In this document: positions 1 through 11,963 of the stretch, piece after piece
Position numbering within the stretch: the first letter of the stretch is position 1
How the letters are laid out: every line of letters starts with the position of its first letter
NCBI GenBank assembly: GCA_935421135.1
Contig: OW285194.1
Coordinates: forward strand, 3,560,876 to 3,624,875
From: Bugulina stolonifera
Taxonomy: Eukaryota; Bryozoa; Gymnolaemata; Cheilostomatida; Bugulidae
Direction of reading: 5' to 3'
Length of the DNA: 64,000 bases
Program-made: the position numbers and the translations under genes
The notes under the pieces: generated by a model
Seen by the model: only the letters and a program-made list of their open reading frames with translations
What the model was told of the DNA's origin: nothing
Database searches by the model: none

Positions 1-1237
1 CACAGATTCAATTCTCATCAAATAGAATTTTATATCATTTGGACACAACTACTGTGAAGTTTTAGCACCACTTATCACACATTGTCAATGTGACACTGAC
101 AGTATGCAATACAGACTATGACGTGAATCTAGAAACACAATCCACCCATTCCAGTGTAACTATAATGACTCCGGTATCCACATTGTATGTTGTGACATTC
201 AACAATTAATATCAATGTATATTTGCTCAAAATATACAGTCATGTAAGCTATTGGTATTAATACAAATATGACGGAACTTTAGTTTTCACAAACCAGATG
301 CATTGCTGTACAGGAATGTGTTGCTATGGCATGTCAAATAGATTACTGCTATGCTGCTTTGTATTACATTATAGCAATCAAACAATACCGATACCAATAT
401 ATACAAGTATGTACATGTACACTGCATATGTACACGTATATCATAAGTACATGTGTGCATGTTGTATGAGCTTGCATAGCGCAAACTAATTGTTGCACAA
501 TAATATATTTATGTGTTACACTCAGCGTGTACATGCTGACTCAACTATGACACTTGGAGGTACTTACAACGCAAAAGATGTTACAATGGTCCGAAAAAAC
601 TCTGGTAACTTGGCTTTTGTTTTAACAATATCTGACACCATTATTAATAAAAGAGGTCCCGTGTGTGTATATTGTATGCAAGTAGAATAAAGATCCACCT
701 CTACCCTATTTAATACAAGAACATCCACATCACGGTGGGACAGGTGAAAACGGCAGTACAGGCACTGACTGTTCTGACCTTGTCGCATTATGCTTCACAC
801 TGGGTTCATGACAGACCGTGGCAGAAGAGTGGTCGAGAGAATTAGATAAGCTCACACATCACTACACACCTAAGCACATGGCATACAAAATACCACAGAC
901 ATAAACTGCCATGACAGTCTGCAATTGTTGTCATTATAAATAACATGTTTCATGGTGATTATGCTTTTGTTTAATGATGAAGTACAATACAATCGATGTC
1001 AAAGTTCATACCCTGGAATTAACAGGGTGTATTATACTTATGCTAGTATTTGTTTCTGAGTTATGGAGCAGTAAATCTCAAGTATACTGAACTTGTAGAA
1101 AATGCTGGTTGAGTGCATAATCCCAAATCATTTGATGGTATGAATAGCTGCACTTGTATTTATATGACAAACAATATGGTATTGTAGCACTATCGACTCC
1201 CATCTACCTCTATTTGATACTGCTATGTACGAGGCAG
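1..1237. other. non-coding, AT-rich DNA
   Basis: No supportable gene seen. Short ORFs here have no splice context or recognisable domain. The stretch holds ACATGTA-type simple sequence and ends at the promoter of the first defensin-like gene. Confidence 0.5.
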
Positions 1238-1244
1238 TATAAAA
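1238..1244 (+). promoter_or_regulatory. TATA box of the first defensin-like peptide gene
   Basis: A TATAAAA box lies 75 bp upstream of the ATG at 1319, leaving room for a short 5' leader. Two other members of this family also have TATAAAA 110-116 bp before their ATG. Confidence 0.55.
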
Positions 1245-1318
1245 CTCAAGCACCAAGTTGGACCACACATAACTCCTATGAGAGAGACATTATACATAGC
1301 ATACAGAGTGGCAACAAG

Positions 1319-2155
1319 ATGCAGGTGCTCTACTATGCAGTACTGCTGGCAGTGTTGCTTCATGTGTTTGGTGAGTAGGAATATCGAAATTAGTAATTTG
1401 GTTTTGAATAATGTTAAAACATCCGATGGTCTTCTACAATCGTGTACATTAATTGGTACATACATTGTAGGTGCAATGTACTCTTACTTTTGCAGCATGA
1501 TTTTTATACGTGTTACATGCAATAGACATGGAATAGCCTTTCCTCCCTAACCACACAGTATACGCAGTAACACTTGCCTAACTAACAAATTCTGTGTACA
1601 GCATGTTGTATGGTCGTACAGTCTATTTAAAGAGTAGACTACAAAAGAATTTAAATATATTAGTGTAAATGGTTGAATTTTTTTCCAATAACATGCCACA
1701 AGCATTGTAATTAATGTCAAGTCTGTCTAAAGGTGGTAAAGTTCCTTGGTGCTCACAATCCTAAACCTGTTTGCGGCAAAACAATTTATGTACATTGTAT
1801 CTGCCACTAGTTAGAACGTCATTGGGTAGTAGTGAATGTCAAATCTGGTAGAAGAGATCAAGTATAGATATTATCATGATGAATTTATACATTTGGAATA
1901 CATTTGGTATGTGGGCTTATTATACATGTAGGTGATGTCGGAGCTATTGCTGGGTGTCCAGGAAGTGACAGACAATGTGATCACGCTTGTAAAAATCTTG
2001 GGCATGAGCTGATTGGTGGATGTTCAACAATCATGAATGACATCTGTCTGTGTAAAGGCCCACATGGGTTCTGGAGGAGTTATCTCCTCTGGAGACGATT
2101 GAATAGGAGAACAAGATCCTTTTCATATCTCTCGATGCTTGGAGTTCATGGTTAA
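1319..2155 (+). CDS. secreted defensin-like (CS-alpha-beta pattern) peptide, copy 1
   Basis: Two exons, 1319-1370 and 1932-2155, joined by a phase-1 GT-AG intron, give 91 aa. Exon 1 is a hydrophobic signal peptide beginning MQVLYYAVLLAVLLHVFG. Exon 2 carries six cysteines spaced C-x6-C-x3-C-x10-C-x7-C-x-C. The CxxxC and CxC pairs plus a GGC-x7-C gamma-core match the cysteine-stabilised alpha-beta fold of invertebrate defensins. A tail with GFW, aromatics and Arg follows. The four other paralogues have identical cysteine spacing and intron phase. A role as secreted antimicrobial or signalling peptide is inferred from the fold pattern only; the same fold also occurs in toxins and channel ligands. 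An AATAAA at 2549 may serve as polyadenylation signal. The tail after GFW is longer than in the sisters. Confidence 0.8.
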
Positions 2156-2790
2156 CTAAAAGTTCATGTACTTTCAGTTAGAACAAAGCTTTGACACACT
2201 TGACTGGTTCTGGGTGACACTACAAGTATATTATGTACATGTAGATAGATTTACATAAGTTCTTATGCATTTGCTGCCGTTTTATTTAATGATATACTTA
2301 CATGACGTAATGCACTACAATGTACCAGCCCTCAACTTTGAAAGGAAGTGATGATGCAAATAATTACTGTGTGCTCTGCTGATAGCTCAGAGTGTCTCTT
2401 TCCAATTCAATATCGCAATTAAAAACATATTTTTATCATCGTACCGGGCCGTCTGGGTATGCATAACTCATAGTCTTACCTCTAATGCATTGTATTCTGG
2501 TCTTTAGATTTACCATGTCATGTCATACTCATATGCCTATAATTTATGCAATAAAATGCTTTATTGTTAGAAAGTTATTAGGATTTTTGCGTTTCCTCGA
2601 GAGTTATCTTCTCCCTATGTTTGTGACAAGCTCACGGGTTGTGCATGGCGTTATTTAGCTGAACAGTTTTTGAATTTGTTATTACATATACTGGGTTCTG
2701 TCACTAGACTATGCAGATGACATGTACATGTAGTACTCAGTTGATTAATAATAAATTGTATCAACATAATACATGTGATTATCCTAATAG
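2156..2790. other. 3' flank and intergenic DNA
   Basis: No gene seen. An ATAAAA-type polyadenylation signal near 2549 probably belongs to the peptide gene upstream. Confidence 0.4.
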
Positions 2791-3066
2791 AGCTAACAGC
2801 TGTGGGGAGGGTTGGAGCGCTGGGTTTCAGTACTGGTCACGATACTGCACTTGGAAGGTGCCAGTGCCACAGAAGAGTGGCTGATGTAATACTGTTAACA
2901 GTAGGCAGTATAAGATTGTTTAAGCTCAGTTCAGTAAGATTACTTCATTGAATGACAGTCTAAACTCAACTGAAGTTACACGCACATGTTCAATGCCATA
3001 CTGTACAATCTATGTGTATGTGTGAGAGTTCCTTATGGTCCAAAGTAAACCAGTTCCTTCAGCCCA
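2791..3066 (+). repeat. dispersed repeat family A, copy 1
   Basis: This stretch aligns by eye with 8739-9188 and 11205-11700. Shared landmarks are a GTTGGAG.GCTGGG start, a TACTG(T/C)T..CAGT core, and a TTGAA.(G/A)ACAG...CTGAA segment followed by TGTACATG-type sequence. It is non-coding, with no identified terminal repeats or target duplication. It is probably a short non-autonomous element; its class was not determined. Confidence 0.55.
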
Positions 3067-5103
3067 GTCTCATTGGAACTGATGCCGAAGGATTTGGATC
3101 ATGATAGAAAGGAAGGCATAAGTAAATAATTGTTATGCAAAGTACAGATAGATGGTCCTAGAAATAAATACATACATGGTACATACTGTAAATATATAAT
3201 TGCCAGATACCAGTGAAATAGAAGAGTAAAAAGTATACAAAACATACCAATGTCAACATTGTGTATGTGTAGGCATCATGGTTAACCAACCAATAAGCAA
3301 TGATGGCGGATAATGCTAATGTTGTTTACGGGAAATAATTATACCATAACCTGTTCTCTATACAATTCGGTAGAAAATTTACTAAACCTTGTAATACACA
3401 TATATTTTTATTATGGCTATTGTTTGTAGTCACTTTGCAATACGTATAATGTTTCCCAAGGGAAAAGTATCCATCATCTATTCAGTTCAAAGCAATAAAG
3501 AACTGTTTTGCCAGTATTAGTTTCGGTGCAAAGGGGAAGTTGACATCTCAGTATAGCTTTTGTTTTTTCACTATAAAATGCATTTAGTATTCAGTTTGTA
3601 AGTTCGAACTACCTGGAATGAGCAATGCTGTTTAGAAATGAGCTTAGATTTGTATTTATGAATTCAAGGTCAGTCCTTGGGGAACTAAAGGACTTCAACT
3701 GACAAAATGGTAAATTGTTTCGACTAATCTAATGACTTCCACAAATCCAAACTTGGTTGTTATCAAAGCTCATTATTAATCACTGCTTCACTTGTTTAAT
3801 TAAATTGAACATTCGCCTACTTTCACCATCTGGCCTTTTACTTTACTATCATTAGAAACTGAATATTATTATCCTTATTATAATGTTCATAGTTAGTAGC
3901 ATTACATAGTTGTACATTGTACATGTATAATACTGTATTTAAAGCTGAGACGAAGCAATATGTTAAGTGCAGCAGCGATGGCAGCAGCGGTAGCAGCAGC
4001 AGCAGCATGAGCAACCATCCCAAAATCACTAAATCTGGGACATTTGATGTAAAAGTGTAATAAAGAGACACAGGACAAGGTGTACAACAAACAAGCCAGA
4101 CATTTCTTATCTCCCCAAAAGTAATAATTTACATGAATATTGTGCAATTGTGCAAATAAAATTATATTTAAATTATAACTTAGCTCTACATATGCAACAA
4201 GGATAGAGTTCTATTAAGGCACTTAGTGATTCCTATTCTCGACTTGACAATGTTTTAACAATCATTTTCATGGTTATGAGCAAGCTTTCAGTGTAACAAA
4301 AATATTTGTTTTTTTTTCTGGATAACAGAAATTCCTTAACACACGGAGTGTCATGCTCTACTTTCTGCTATGTGGCAAATCTTCAAACACAGAGTAAATC
4401 TCGTTATCTGTAGTTCTGCAATGTTGAAGAGTATCGCTGCAAAATGATTGCTTGCATCTGCAGAAATGATAGAGCCTGTGATCCTAAGGGAAGAACATCT
4501 AACTGTAATTTGTCTGTACACTATATTACTGCTCAAAGCGAATAGACATCACAACTCTCTGCCAATCAGTATATTTCATTGCTTGACAAACTATTATTAT
4601 TATTTTCTAGGTTCTGCAACACCACAATAATATCATAATATGATATTAATTTGGTGAAATGTGATCTGAATTATTAAAAACAATTCATTGACTTCTGGCG
4701 ATATGCATTGCATAAATATCTATGGAAGTTTCATCTACACTATTTCGGCTATATTGAGTTGATGTGTATCACATTCCATCTGATGTCAAGTATTTGCCAT
4801 GTCTGCAAATAAGAACAGGTCGATGCTCTTATTGATTCATTGCATAATTATTAGTACAGTAGATGCAAATCATGAGTAGAAAAGATAAAATAAACATGAG
4901 CCGGTAAAAGCGCTTTGTTTGTGCTTGAAAAGAACTACATGTACATGTATATTCCCATGTGACTGATGTATATAATATGTCTCTATGACTACGTAATGAT
5001 GTATGCTATAATTCTCAGCCCAATATGCAGTTTTTCATATACATACAAAGGTACTCCATACTTTTATCAAGAACTGTATCCAGTATCCGAGATTTGGGAT
5101 AAC
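3067..5103. other. non-coding intergenic DNA
   Basis: No gene supported. The region contains a short GCAGCAGC-type trinucleotide run near 3970-4010. Small ORFs lack splice or domain support. Confidence 0.4.
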
Positions 5104-7811
5104 ATGACTAAACAGATGGGGTTCTCATTCATTCTAATGTTTTTGAAGGAAATATCACTCTCCTATTCCTCTACATGTGGTAAGACTTAAGTTTAGTTTT
5201 ATAAAGCTTCTACAACCAACTTTAATATACATTGTAAGAGGTGAAGATTTAAATGTCAGGTGAGTCCGCAATGACAGCTCAACAATACCACGCCATTAAC
5301 AAACGTTGCTCTGAGATAGGGCAAGGACGTGGCCTATTAACAAATTTCCAAATATACATGTGTACATGTACATTCAAATTTGTCCGAAGCATGGACTGTT
5401 ACGTCATGCTGATGGTTAACGGGTTAACGTAGAAATAATCTTGGACCTTCCCTAAGTGGTCATGAGTTGACAGAAATTATTACATAACAATGTACATGTA
5501 TTTCTAAGCGAACGGTAAATTACTAAAATCCATATACAATGTAACTATATTCAAATAATATAGGCATCTACATCTGCATGGTATTGGGTTTTAACAAACA
5601 TGTAGTTGTTATTCACTAATTGTTTCTAGGGGACTTGATCTACTCTAGGATGGGCTACACAAACCTTCTAGAACATGATCACACAAGAGCTGTTTCTTCC
5701 TACAGTGTCTGTTTGTCCTATTGTGCAATCAACCAATCATGTGCAGCAGTGTCATACCATAAGTCTACACAGACATGTGCTATGTCTGGAGACCCCAATG
5801 TAGTCAACTATCTTGAAGATGAGAGTGAACAACTGACTTTGGTGAAGGAGAATTATTCTGCTGACCTGATGGTCTACAAGTTCTCTGCATTACTTGCTAG
5901 AGGTATGTTTACTTAACATCCATGTTCTTATATGACCTATACTGCCCATATCTGAGAAAACAATGTATTACCAAAATTTTTGATTTTGAGGTTTTTGCAT
6001 TTTTCAGTTGTTCATAACATACAGTTTTATGTGTAAAATAATTAAATTGAAAATCACGTTGCAAATAGTGTTTTTAAGACGTGTGAAACATTGTATTGGG
6101 TAAAGGTTGCAATAGTTTAACTGAGAAAACAATGTATTGACCAAATTCCAACAGAATAACTGGCAAACCAATGCATCACATTGTAGTTTAACAATAGAAA
6201 CCGGGTTACATAACTGAGCCCATGCCATAACCACCGACTTTGAGCTATTCAATAGAACTGCTCATCTTTGAATGGATATTCAATGGAAATGCATTGTTTT
6301 CCCAGTTAATTTTCCTTTGCTGAAGCATATAGAGAATAACTGACAAAACAATGTACCAAGTTTAATTTGTTTTAAAATATATGAATCGGAAAGATTCTTG
6401 CAGCATTAGGAAAATCTCATTCTCCTGATGGCACTGGAATTTTGAACAATGTATTTTGAAGCATTTATACCTGTTGGCTGAAAGCAAACGTCGTTTTTGC
6501 TCTCTTGTAAAATTTAGAAATCAACAAATGCATTGTTTTCCCAGATATGGGCAGTATAATAGAAGATGCATTTAACATTGTAGTATAAAGGTTTGTAGGT
6601 GTCACAAATACTATATTTAATCAAGTGAAACAAGATTAATTGCCATGCCAGAGTAAAATCTATTTGGTGTAATAAGCTTGCAGTCATTCCACATTATCTT
6701 ATGATACTAGTATACCGAACTACAATTTTAAATAGAAATGCTCAGCTGTGGGTTATACTTGTGGCTTCCACTGCATTGAATAAAAGTAGCAAATTATAAA
6801 CAAGAATGACTGACCGTGTCAAAGTGAAGCTGCCAGTTGTTTATGCATATAAATTAACTACCTGATCCCCTAGGTTGACACCTTTTCATAACATGCAGAT
6901 TGTCTAAATTTACGAGATTTTTCATTTTCAGATGCTATTATTTTTAATAAAAATTAAGCATGTCTTGGGCAAACATTAATTTGCTGAGTAGAATATAGCA
7001 TTTACGTTAGAATTATGTGGTGCCATACCTACGTCGTTTCTGCAGTTACCGTATAGGTATGGGCAGCATGCGTCTAATATGCCTTTTCCATGTCACTTAA
7101 AATAGTAAACTTTCCCCTCTGTGATATGCATTCACCTTTAGCATCAGTGTTATATTCTACTAAACAGAAAAGCCTGTAACATCGTCTTCCCAGTGGGAGA
7201 GCCATTCTGGATCTCTTGCTGTGGATGGAATATATCAACCTGAAAAGGATTATGCAAGTGGTCTTAACATGTTTCACAGTGAAGAGGAAACATCACCATG
7301 GTTACAAATAGATCTGGAGAAGTTCTATTATTTAATTGGAATCAAGATATGGAACCGGTCAAGAGGAGAACGGGGTAATTCTAGAGCTTCACTTAGTATA
7401 CTACCCCGCTTCTTCAGTATATAACTGGCGCTGCTTACAATAGGCACAAAGTAGCCACATACGGAGTATAATTGCCAAAAGAGAAATTATTTTGTTGAGA
7501 GAGCATCGGAAATTTGAACACTGCATTAGCCACGTTTATGATAGTGTTTAAATATGTATATTACAGAGTGGCAGGATCGTCTGGCTAATGTCACTGTAAC
7601 TGTTGGTAAAACTGAGGCTGAAATGGATGATCTTCAAAAACCACAACTCTGCAGATATCTTCCTGGAAGACCACCAGTGGATCCGTACATGGTAGCCTGT
7701 AACACTAGAATGTATGGCAGATTTGTGAGATTGAAAGCCATGGAAATTAATAAGGCATTGAATATTTATGAGATGGAAGTCCATGGCTTTGCAAGTGGTA
7801 CTGAAATTTGA
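5104..7811 (+). CDS. secreted PAN/apple plus fucolectin-like protein, copy 1
   Basis: Four exons, 5104-5179, 5630-5902, 7168-7374 and 7567-7811, all joined by phase-1 GT-AG introns, give 266 aa. Exon 1 encodes a signal peptide (MTKQMGFSFILMFLKEISLS). Exon 2 encodes a PAN/apple-like domain of about 90 residues with the cysteine string CLSYC...SC...TC. Exons 3 and 4 encode one F5/8C-superfamily lectin domain of the fucolectin (FTP) kind: AVDGIY, then SPWLQIDL and IKIWNR, then GRFVRL and IYEMEVHGF. Fucolectins bind sugars; the family role here (self/non-self or matrix recognition) is inferred. Intron 2 carries a MITE. The neighbours are paralogues in the same orientation, which points to tandem duplication. 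Alternative naming: PAN plus discoidin-like protein. Confidence 0.85.
5942..6554. mobile_element. mariner-like MITE with a nested or duplicated copy
   Basis: Terminal inverted repeats CTGCCCATATCTG(A/G)GAAAACAATG of about 25-30 bp face each other, flanked on both sides by TATA (minimum TA), as expected for Tc1/mariner-type insertion. A second inverted pair inside (about 6116-6308) starts with TTAACTGAGAAAACAATG and ends with its reverse complement, suggesting a related copy nested within the first. It has no ORF and lies in intron 2 of the PAN/fucolectin-like gene. Confidence 0.7.
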
Positions 7812-8738
7812 TATGATTTGTTATAAATTACTTGGTCATTATCATATGCATAGATATAATGTGACCTGATCCAATTCAATCTGTGAAAACTTGTCCAAGT
7901 GTTTATTTAGGAGGTTGGTATAGTCACTAAAGCACTAAGACACGTAGTTATGAAGTAGTCAAACACTCTTGATATATTATGTACATTTCCATAACAGATT
8001 ATGCTGTAGATGTTGTCCTGATTTTGTTTTCTAATATCTGATGAGGTAATTTGTGTGTCATGATTTTAATTTGCTTTATCAAGGTACAGAACTGTCGGTT
8101 TGGTTAATAATAATGGTAACATAAGGTAATCACTGTGGCTGCACATTTTCCTATAATATTCCATTCAATCAGATAATGATCATAACTGGAGTGTCCATAA
8201 TAATGATTCCTGTACGGAGTTAACTAATGAAATTAATGCTAAGTATAGCACTATTTAGTCGTTATGTTACATTGTGTGTTCATTGTACATGGGAACATTT
8301 CGCATACAATGGTAAAATTTGGGTAGTTAAGGAAGTAAAATAATTAAAATCGCCGGGTCATCAAGGAACCATTGACCGGTCTATCTCAGTATTGTCTATT
8401 CTTTGACATACACTGTATATCCAAGGCTCAGATGATGTTGATGTCGTTTGTTTATTTTGACATCAAACACCGTGAAAACTAAAATGGCATGTGTACTAAA
8501 CAGAGCGCAAAAAAGTTTAGTTGGGTGCACTAGCCGCAAATCAATTGGCAGTTTGAAAAGCTGTACATATAATATTTGTATGCCTAACCATACTACATTG
8601 TTGCACTAGCAACCGTCATCTATATTCTATCTGATGGCGTTGTGTGCAGAACAGTAATAAAACACAAGCATCAAGATGATCACACTTAACTCTTCCGTCT
8701 GGGTTATGTCGAATGACATGTAATAGAGTATCACATTG
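7812..8738. other. intergenic DNA
   Basis: No gene seen; AT-rich sequence without recognised repeats or regulatory sites. Confidence 0.4.
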
Positions 8739-9188
8739 TATTTCAAAGAGGGGAAGAGTTGGAGTACTGGGCTCTAATACTGGTGCTGATACTGCACTTG
8801 GACAGCCCCAAGGCCAGGGTAGAGTGCCTGATACCATACTGTTGCCAGTGAGCAGTATAAGGCTGTATAAGCTCAGTTCAGCAAGATTTTTTGATTGAAC
8901 AACAGAATAAGTGCGACTGAAATTAAATGTACATGATGTACAAGTACATGCAGCGTGTAACATGTAACATATAACATGTAATATGTAACATGTAACATGT
9001 AACATGTAACATGTAACATGTAACATGTAACATGTAGCATGGAACATATAACATGTATCATGTAACATGTAACATGTAACATGCAACATGTAGATGTACA
9101 TGTACAATGCCAAACTGTGCAACCTACATGTACATGTATGTGTGTATGGAAGGTTGTTGCTTTCCAAAGTCCAAAGGTTAATCAGTAT
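8739..9188 (+). repeat. dispersed repeat family A, copy 2, with a (AACATGT)n tract
   Basis: The first 200 bp match copies at 2791 and 11205. The tract from about 8955 to 9095 is a 7 bp satellite with unit AACATGT and a few imperfect units. It sits at the place where copy 1 has only a short TGTACATG-like sequence. The long ORFs across it are products of the repeat. Confidence 0.7.
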
Positions 9189-9633
9189 ACCTAGATCTGT
9201 CCTGTTGTGAGCCTATCTCCAGTATAGCCACAGCCCACCCTGACCCATACCTACACTATATACATGATATGTGCATATTTTATCCAGTACACTAATGTGC
9301 CTTGTGATTTATTTAGTCCACCCTGATCTATACCTAGAAACTGTAATTTGCAGTCATTTGCGTCAATTGTGTGTCACTTCCTTTTACATGTATATAAACA
9401 AAGCCCCAATAATTCCGTCATATAACAACATATCTGATTTATAGTCACCGATCTACCAGTCGCACCTTCACACCAATTACTATATTACCATTACCAACAT
9501 AATAAACTAATTTGTCGTTTTTTAATCCAGTGCTATTTTTTTAAAGCTAACTGACCACTATATTATAATAGAATGATTTTTATACAATACACAGACAGTC
9601 TCATAGACAGCCTCCATAGCTATTTAGAACAGA
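9189..9633. other. intergenic DNA
   Basis: No gene or repeat structure recognised. Confidence 0.4.
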
Positions 9634-9641
9634 CATCTCAG

Positions 9642-10221
9642 CAGAGATGCCAGACTCAAGTTAATTCAAGCAACATTTTATGGCTTATTAGAAAGACTCT
9701 TAACTTGAATATACAGCTGTCAAAAACTTGTAACTTGAATTGTAATTCAATTATGGCTATGATCAAAGACTCTCAACTCACACAACATTATGTTGAAACA
9801 TTCAATAACTCCAGTTTTCATTGGGTAGCTGTGAATTGTTATGAATAGAAATGACCACAGTTATAACCACCAACCACAACCACAATTACAACACATTTTA
9901 CACTAAACATGGGACATTTCGCTTTGAAATTTGAACTTCTAATACCATTTCCTAACAAAATCTCACCATAAGCTAAATATTAACCCAATAACTCTATCAA
10001 AAGATTCGAGTTAAACAAGAAAAGAATTGAATTGAAACTTGCTAGTAGTTAACTTGGATAACTTGACAAAAACTTGAGTTTTTGGGGACATGTAAATATT
10101 TAACTCGTAACTTGAAAGTTTTGATCTGTCACTGAAAGAATTACTTGTAACTTGAAGAGTCACAACTAAGAGTTGACCATGGAAACTTGAGTTTCCAAAG
10201 TAAAACTTGCACACATCTCTG
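9642..10221. mobile_element. hAT-type MITE with a perfect 8 bp target duplication
   Basis: The 580 bp unit begins CAGAGATGCCAGACTCAAGTT and ends with an imperfect inverted copy (AACTTGCACACATCTCTG). It is flanked directly by CATCTCAG on the left (9634-9641) and CATCTCAG on the right (10222-10229). An 8 bp duplication and CAGAGRTG termini are hallmarks of hAT elements. The inside is rich in AACTTGA motifs and encodes nothing credible, so it is non-autonomous. Confidence 0.85.
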
Positions 10222-10229
10222 CATCTCAG

Positions 10230-11204
10230 TATCTAACAAATTGTAAGTATAATTTCTTGTAAAACTATTATTTTGGGCACCTACCTTAAAACTATATTGT
10301 AATATCTTTTTTATATAACTTAGTTAGGATTTTATGGAGATGCGCAGAATTTGAATTTATTATAGATTGTAATATTAAAATACCTATGTATTGTTACTTA
10401 CACACATATAGTTTAACACTATAGAATACACATAATGTACGACTCAGTACCCTCTGTTTAGCAAAACTCTGAGGTCGCAGTTGATGGAGTGCTCCTTACA
10501 CAACCATTACACAACTGGCTTCATTCTATGTAGTATGCTTGTCAAAATTGGTATATTACAGACAAATTTGTAATGATTAATTATACATATATGTAATTAA
10601 TACACTTTGTAGTGAGTGAAACATGTTTAATACACCCACTTCCTAGTATTTGCTTGTCGTTATAAATAGAACCATTCGAATTATCTAACCAACCAAAATT
10701 GATGTAGTTTCAACCATTTTTCACTCATTACGCTATTGCAATCGAACCAAAAGCACTTGAATCACAACATAAGAATAAAGGCATAATCATATAATTGCCA
10801 AGATATTGGTGAAACACATGTAGTAGAGTAAAATCATACAATACATGCCAATGTCAACACCATACACTGTACATTACAGTGGTGATGGAAATAGGTGGGC
10901 TGCGGAGCATAGCGAGCTATTATTGCTAATATTGAACAGTTACATACTTGTAAGTACGCATCAGTTATGGGGTAGCAGCATTGTCTTTTCACCATGCGCT
11001 GTTTATAAGATTATGTTATGTTAAAAACTGACAATCTTCAACATGCTATCTTATCTACAGTGATTACAGTTACCCACTCTTTTGAAAATCCAAAATTTGT
11101 TTGCCATCTCAGAGTGTTTATTTCTAAGTCAATGCACAGTTATTATAAGGAACAGAATCTTATCATCATTCCAGACCAACTGGGTCAGGTAGAATTAGTA
11201 AACT
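10230..11204. other. intergenic DNA
   Basis: No gene supported; one 76 aa ORF at 11018 lacks any recognisable feature. Confidence 0.4.
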
Positions 11205-11700
11205 ATTATGTACCTCTAAAAGAGAAGGATTGGAGTGCTGGGTCCTAGTACTGGCCATACGACTGCTCTTGGAAAGCCCAGGCAGGAATGCCTGATACTC
11301 TACTGTTAGCTGTTAGCAGTATACGGACTGCATAAGTTTAGTTCACTTTATAAGTTTAGTTTACTTTATTGAACAACAGCTTAAATGCAACTGAAGTTAC
11401 ATTTGCATGCACAATGCTACATGCTACTTTATCCATGCTACATGTACATGCTACATGCCACATGCCACATGCCACATGTCACATGCCACCTGCCACATGT
11501 CACATGCCACCTGCCACCTGCCACCTGCTACATGCCACATGCCACACGCCACATGCCACAATATGCCACATTCCACATTCCACATTCTACATGCCACATG
11601 CCACATGCCACATGTACATGCCGCATGCCACATGCTGCATGCCACATGCTGCATGCCACATGCTATTGCATTATTATTGGCATCATGCAGTAGAAGTGGA
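11205..11700 (+). repeat. dispersed repeat family A, copy 3, with a (GCCACAT)n tract
   Basis: The first part (to about 11430) matches the other two family A copies. From about 11445 to 11670 it continues as a 7 bp satellite with main unit GCCACAT and variants. All reading frames stay open across this tract because the unit contains no stop, which creates artificial Cys/His/Met-rich ORFs of about 100 aa. Confidence 0.7.
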
Positions 11701-11963
11701 TGATGAATAAAAATACAATCAACATGGATGAGTGAAAAGACTTTTGTTCATGGTTTAAAATTAGTAATCTAGGAACTCTAGTCCCATGTGGCTCATTTGT
11801 GCATGTCTCCATCACTACACAATAATGCATTCTATTATTTTTCACCTGCATTGCAGTTTTTCAGCTACAACTACATACAAGTACAAGTATACTAATAATC
11901 TCTATTTGGACATAATGTGTTGGTCAGACTAAGGATCTCTCACTGGTTGAGATTTTGGACAAA

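Noticed and set aside
1904..2155. Single-exon start (Met at 1904) for defensin-like copy 1
   Set aside because: A CATGTAG acceptor and the phase-1 join to a proper signal-peptide exon at 1319-1370 fit the family structure better.
9573..9848. 91 aa ORF
   Set aside because: It runs across the border of the hAT MITE and so cannot be a conserved gene.
11369..11710. Cys/His/Met-rich ORFs of about 100 aa, also 8616-9167
   Set aside because: All frames are open because the 7 bp satellite unit lacks stops; composition is explained by the repeat.
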